Below are positions 63,627-64,000 of a stretch of 64,000 nucleotides of DNA, one piece after another. Positions within the stretch are counted from its first letter, which is position 1. Each line of letters opens with the position of its first letter. The DNA is from Xanthocytophaga agilis. Lineage in GTDB: Bacteria; Bacteroidota; Bacteroidia; Cytophagales; 172606-1. Location: the NCBI RefSeq assembly GCF_030068605.1, contig NZ_JASJOU010000001.1, forward strand, positions 496,001 through 560,000. The letters are read 5' to 3'. A model generated the notes under the pieces. The model saw only the letters and a program-made list of their open reading frames with translations. It had not been told where the DNA came from and made no database searches. Both the position numbers and the translations under genes were made by a program.

Positions 63627-64000
63627 ATGAAACGTATCCTTCATTTAATTTCAAGTATTCAGGGCAATAAGTCTCACAGCTTGGAACTGGGCAATGCCAT
63701 TATCGAAAAGGTCATTGAAAAGTATCCAGGTAGTACTGTAGAAGAAGTCAATCTGGTCGACCTGGATATTCCGCATTTAAGTCCAGCTACTTTGCAATCC
63801 TTATTTATTCCAGGAGACAAGCTAACGGCAGAAGACAAAGAGTTAATCCGATTTTCCAATGAGGCAGTCAATCAGTTAATGGCATCTGACATTATTGTCA
63901 TTGGTGCCCCACTCTATAACTTTACCATTCACACATCCCTAAAATCCTGGATTGACCATATCACACGGCCTGGAATTACTTTTGGGTATACCGAAAATGG
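63627..64000 (+). CDS. FMN-dependent NADH-azoreductase, N-terminal part (runs off the window)
   Basis: The start is ATG 63627 (MKRILHLISSIQGNKSHSLE). It belongs to the flavodoxin-like AzoR family: the FMN-binding segment is HLISSIQGNKSHSLELGNAI and the later GAPLYNFTIHTSLKSWIDHI is typical. It reduces quinones or azo compounds with NADH. It is divergent to an HxlR gene, a well-known arrangement. Only about 125 residues are in the window; the rest lies beyond 64000. Confidence 0.92.
   Translation, partial: MKRILHLISSIQGNKSHSLELGNAIIEKVIEKYPGSTVEEVNLVDLDIPHLSPATLQSLFIPGDKLTAEDKELIRFSNEAVNQLMASDIIVIGAPLYNFTIHTSLKSWIDHITRPGITFGYTEN

Overview
The window reads as chromosome of a low-G+C Bacteroidota, most likely a Cytophagales (Cytophagia) soil or freshwater gliding bacterium. 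The signs are LytTR/YehU-type two-component systems, PorT-like outer-membrane barrels, a protein with a type IX secretion-style C-terminus, many lipoproteins, -7 boxes of the TAnnTTTG type, and very few Shine-Dalgarno-like starts. Genus cannot be fixed from sequence alone.

Layout. 0-4 kb: a tandem-repeat array, then a three-gene operon on the minus strand (two YehU-like histidine kinases, one with a duplicated membrane module, and a LytTR response regulator). 4.4-6.4 kb: fatty-acid desaturase and a CsbD-like protein. 7.2-18.8 kb: an accessory island with phage-like replication and lysis genes. It holds a DnaA-box region, an HTH protein, a DnaD/lambda-O-like putative initiator with in-gene repeats and an A/T-rich tract, a putative loader partner, eight hairpin repeats, a 12-unit 28-bp-period palindrome array, an XRE regulator, a run of orphan cargo genes (some decayed), then a holin-like protein, a coiled-coil protein and an N-acetylmuramoyl-L-alanine amidase. 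No integrase, terminase, portal or capsid gene is visible. Relics of the XRE gene (12.5 kb) and of the amidase gene (22.1 kb) show that the island has duplicated and decayed. 19-31 kb: PorT-like barrel, bestrophin, a giant CheB-CheR-PAS-histidine kinase, a single-domain receiver, an alpha/beta hydrolase and transaldolase. 31-41 kb: housekeeping genes (glycerol-3-phosphate dehydrogenase, TcdA, TatD-like, RNase P RNA), a HAMP-GAF sensor, and an NtrC-like regulator without a DNA-binding domain. 41-64 kb: lipoproteins, three AraC regulators with redox partners (DoxX, aldo/keto reductase, SDR), a broken cupin gene, a duplicated DUF305 protein, a seven-repeat lipoprotein, an AhpD-like protein, a divergent MreB-like protein, an LLM oxidoreductase/GH13 pair, a T9SS-type secreted protein, an immunity-like trio, and a divergent HxlR/azoreductase pair running off the right edge.

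The most novel signal is a family of repeat arrays with one geometry (18-20 bp quasi-palindromes every 28 bp) but different core sequences. One lies at 131-305 and one at 11186-11523, with a two-unit relative inside a terminator at 47539-47613. The second signal is a cluster of eight GTAGGGGCG hairpins whose stems differ in sequence but mostly keep pairing. The third is the capsid-less phage-like island that carries the larger array.
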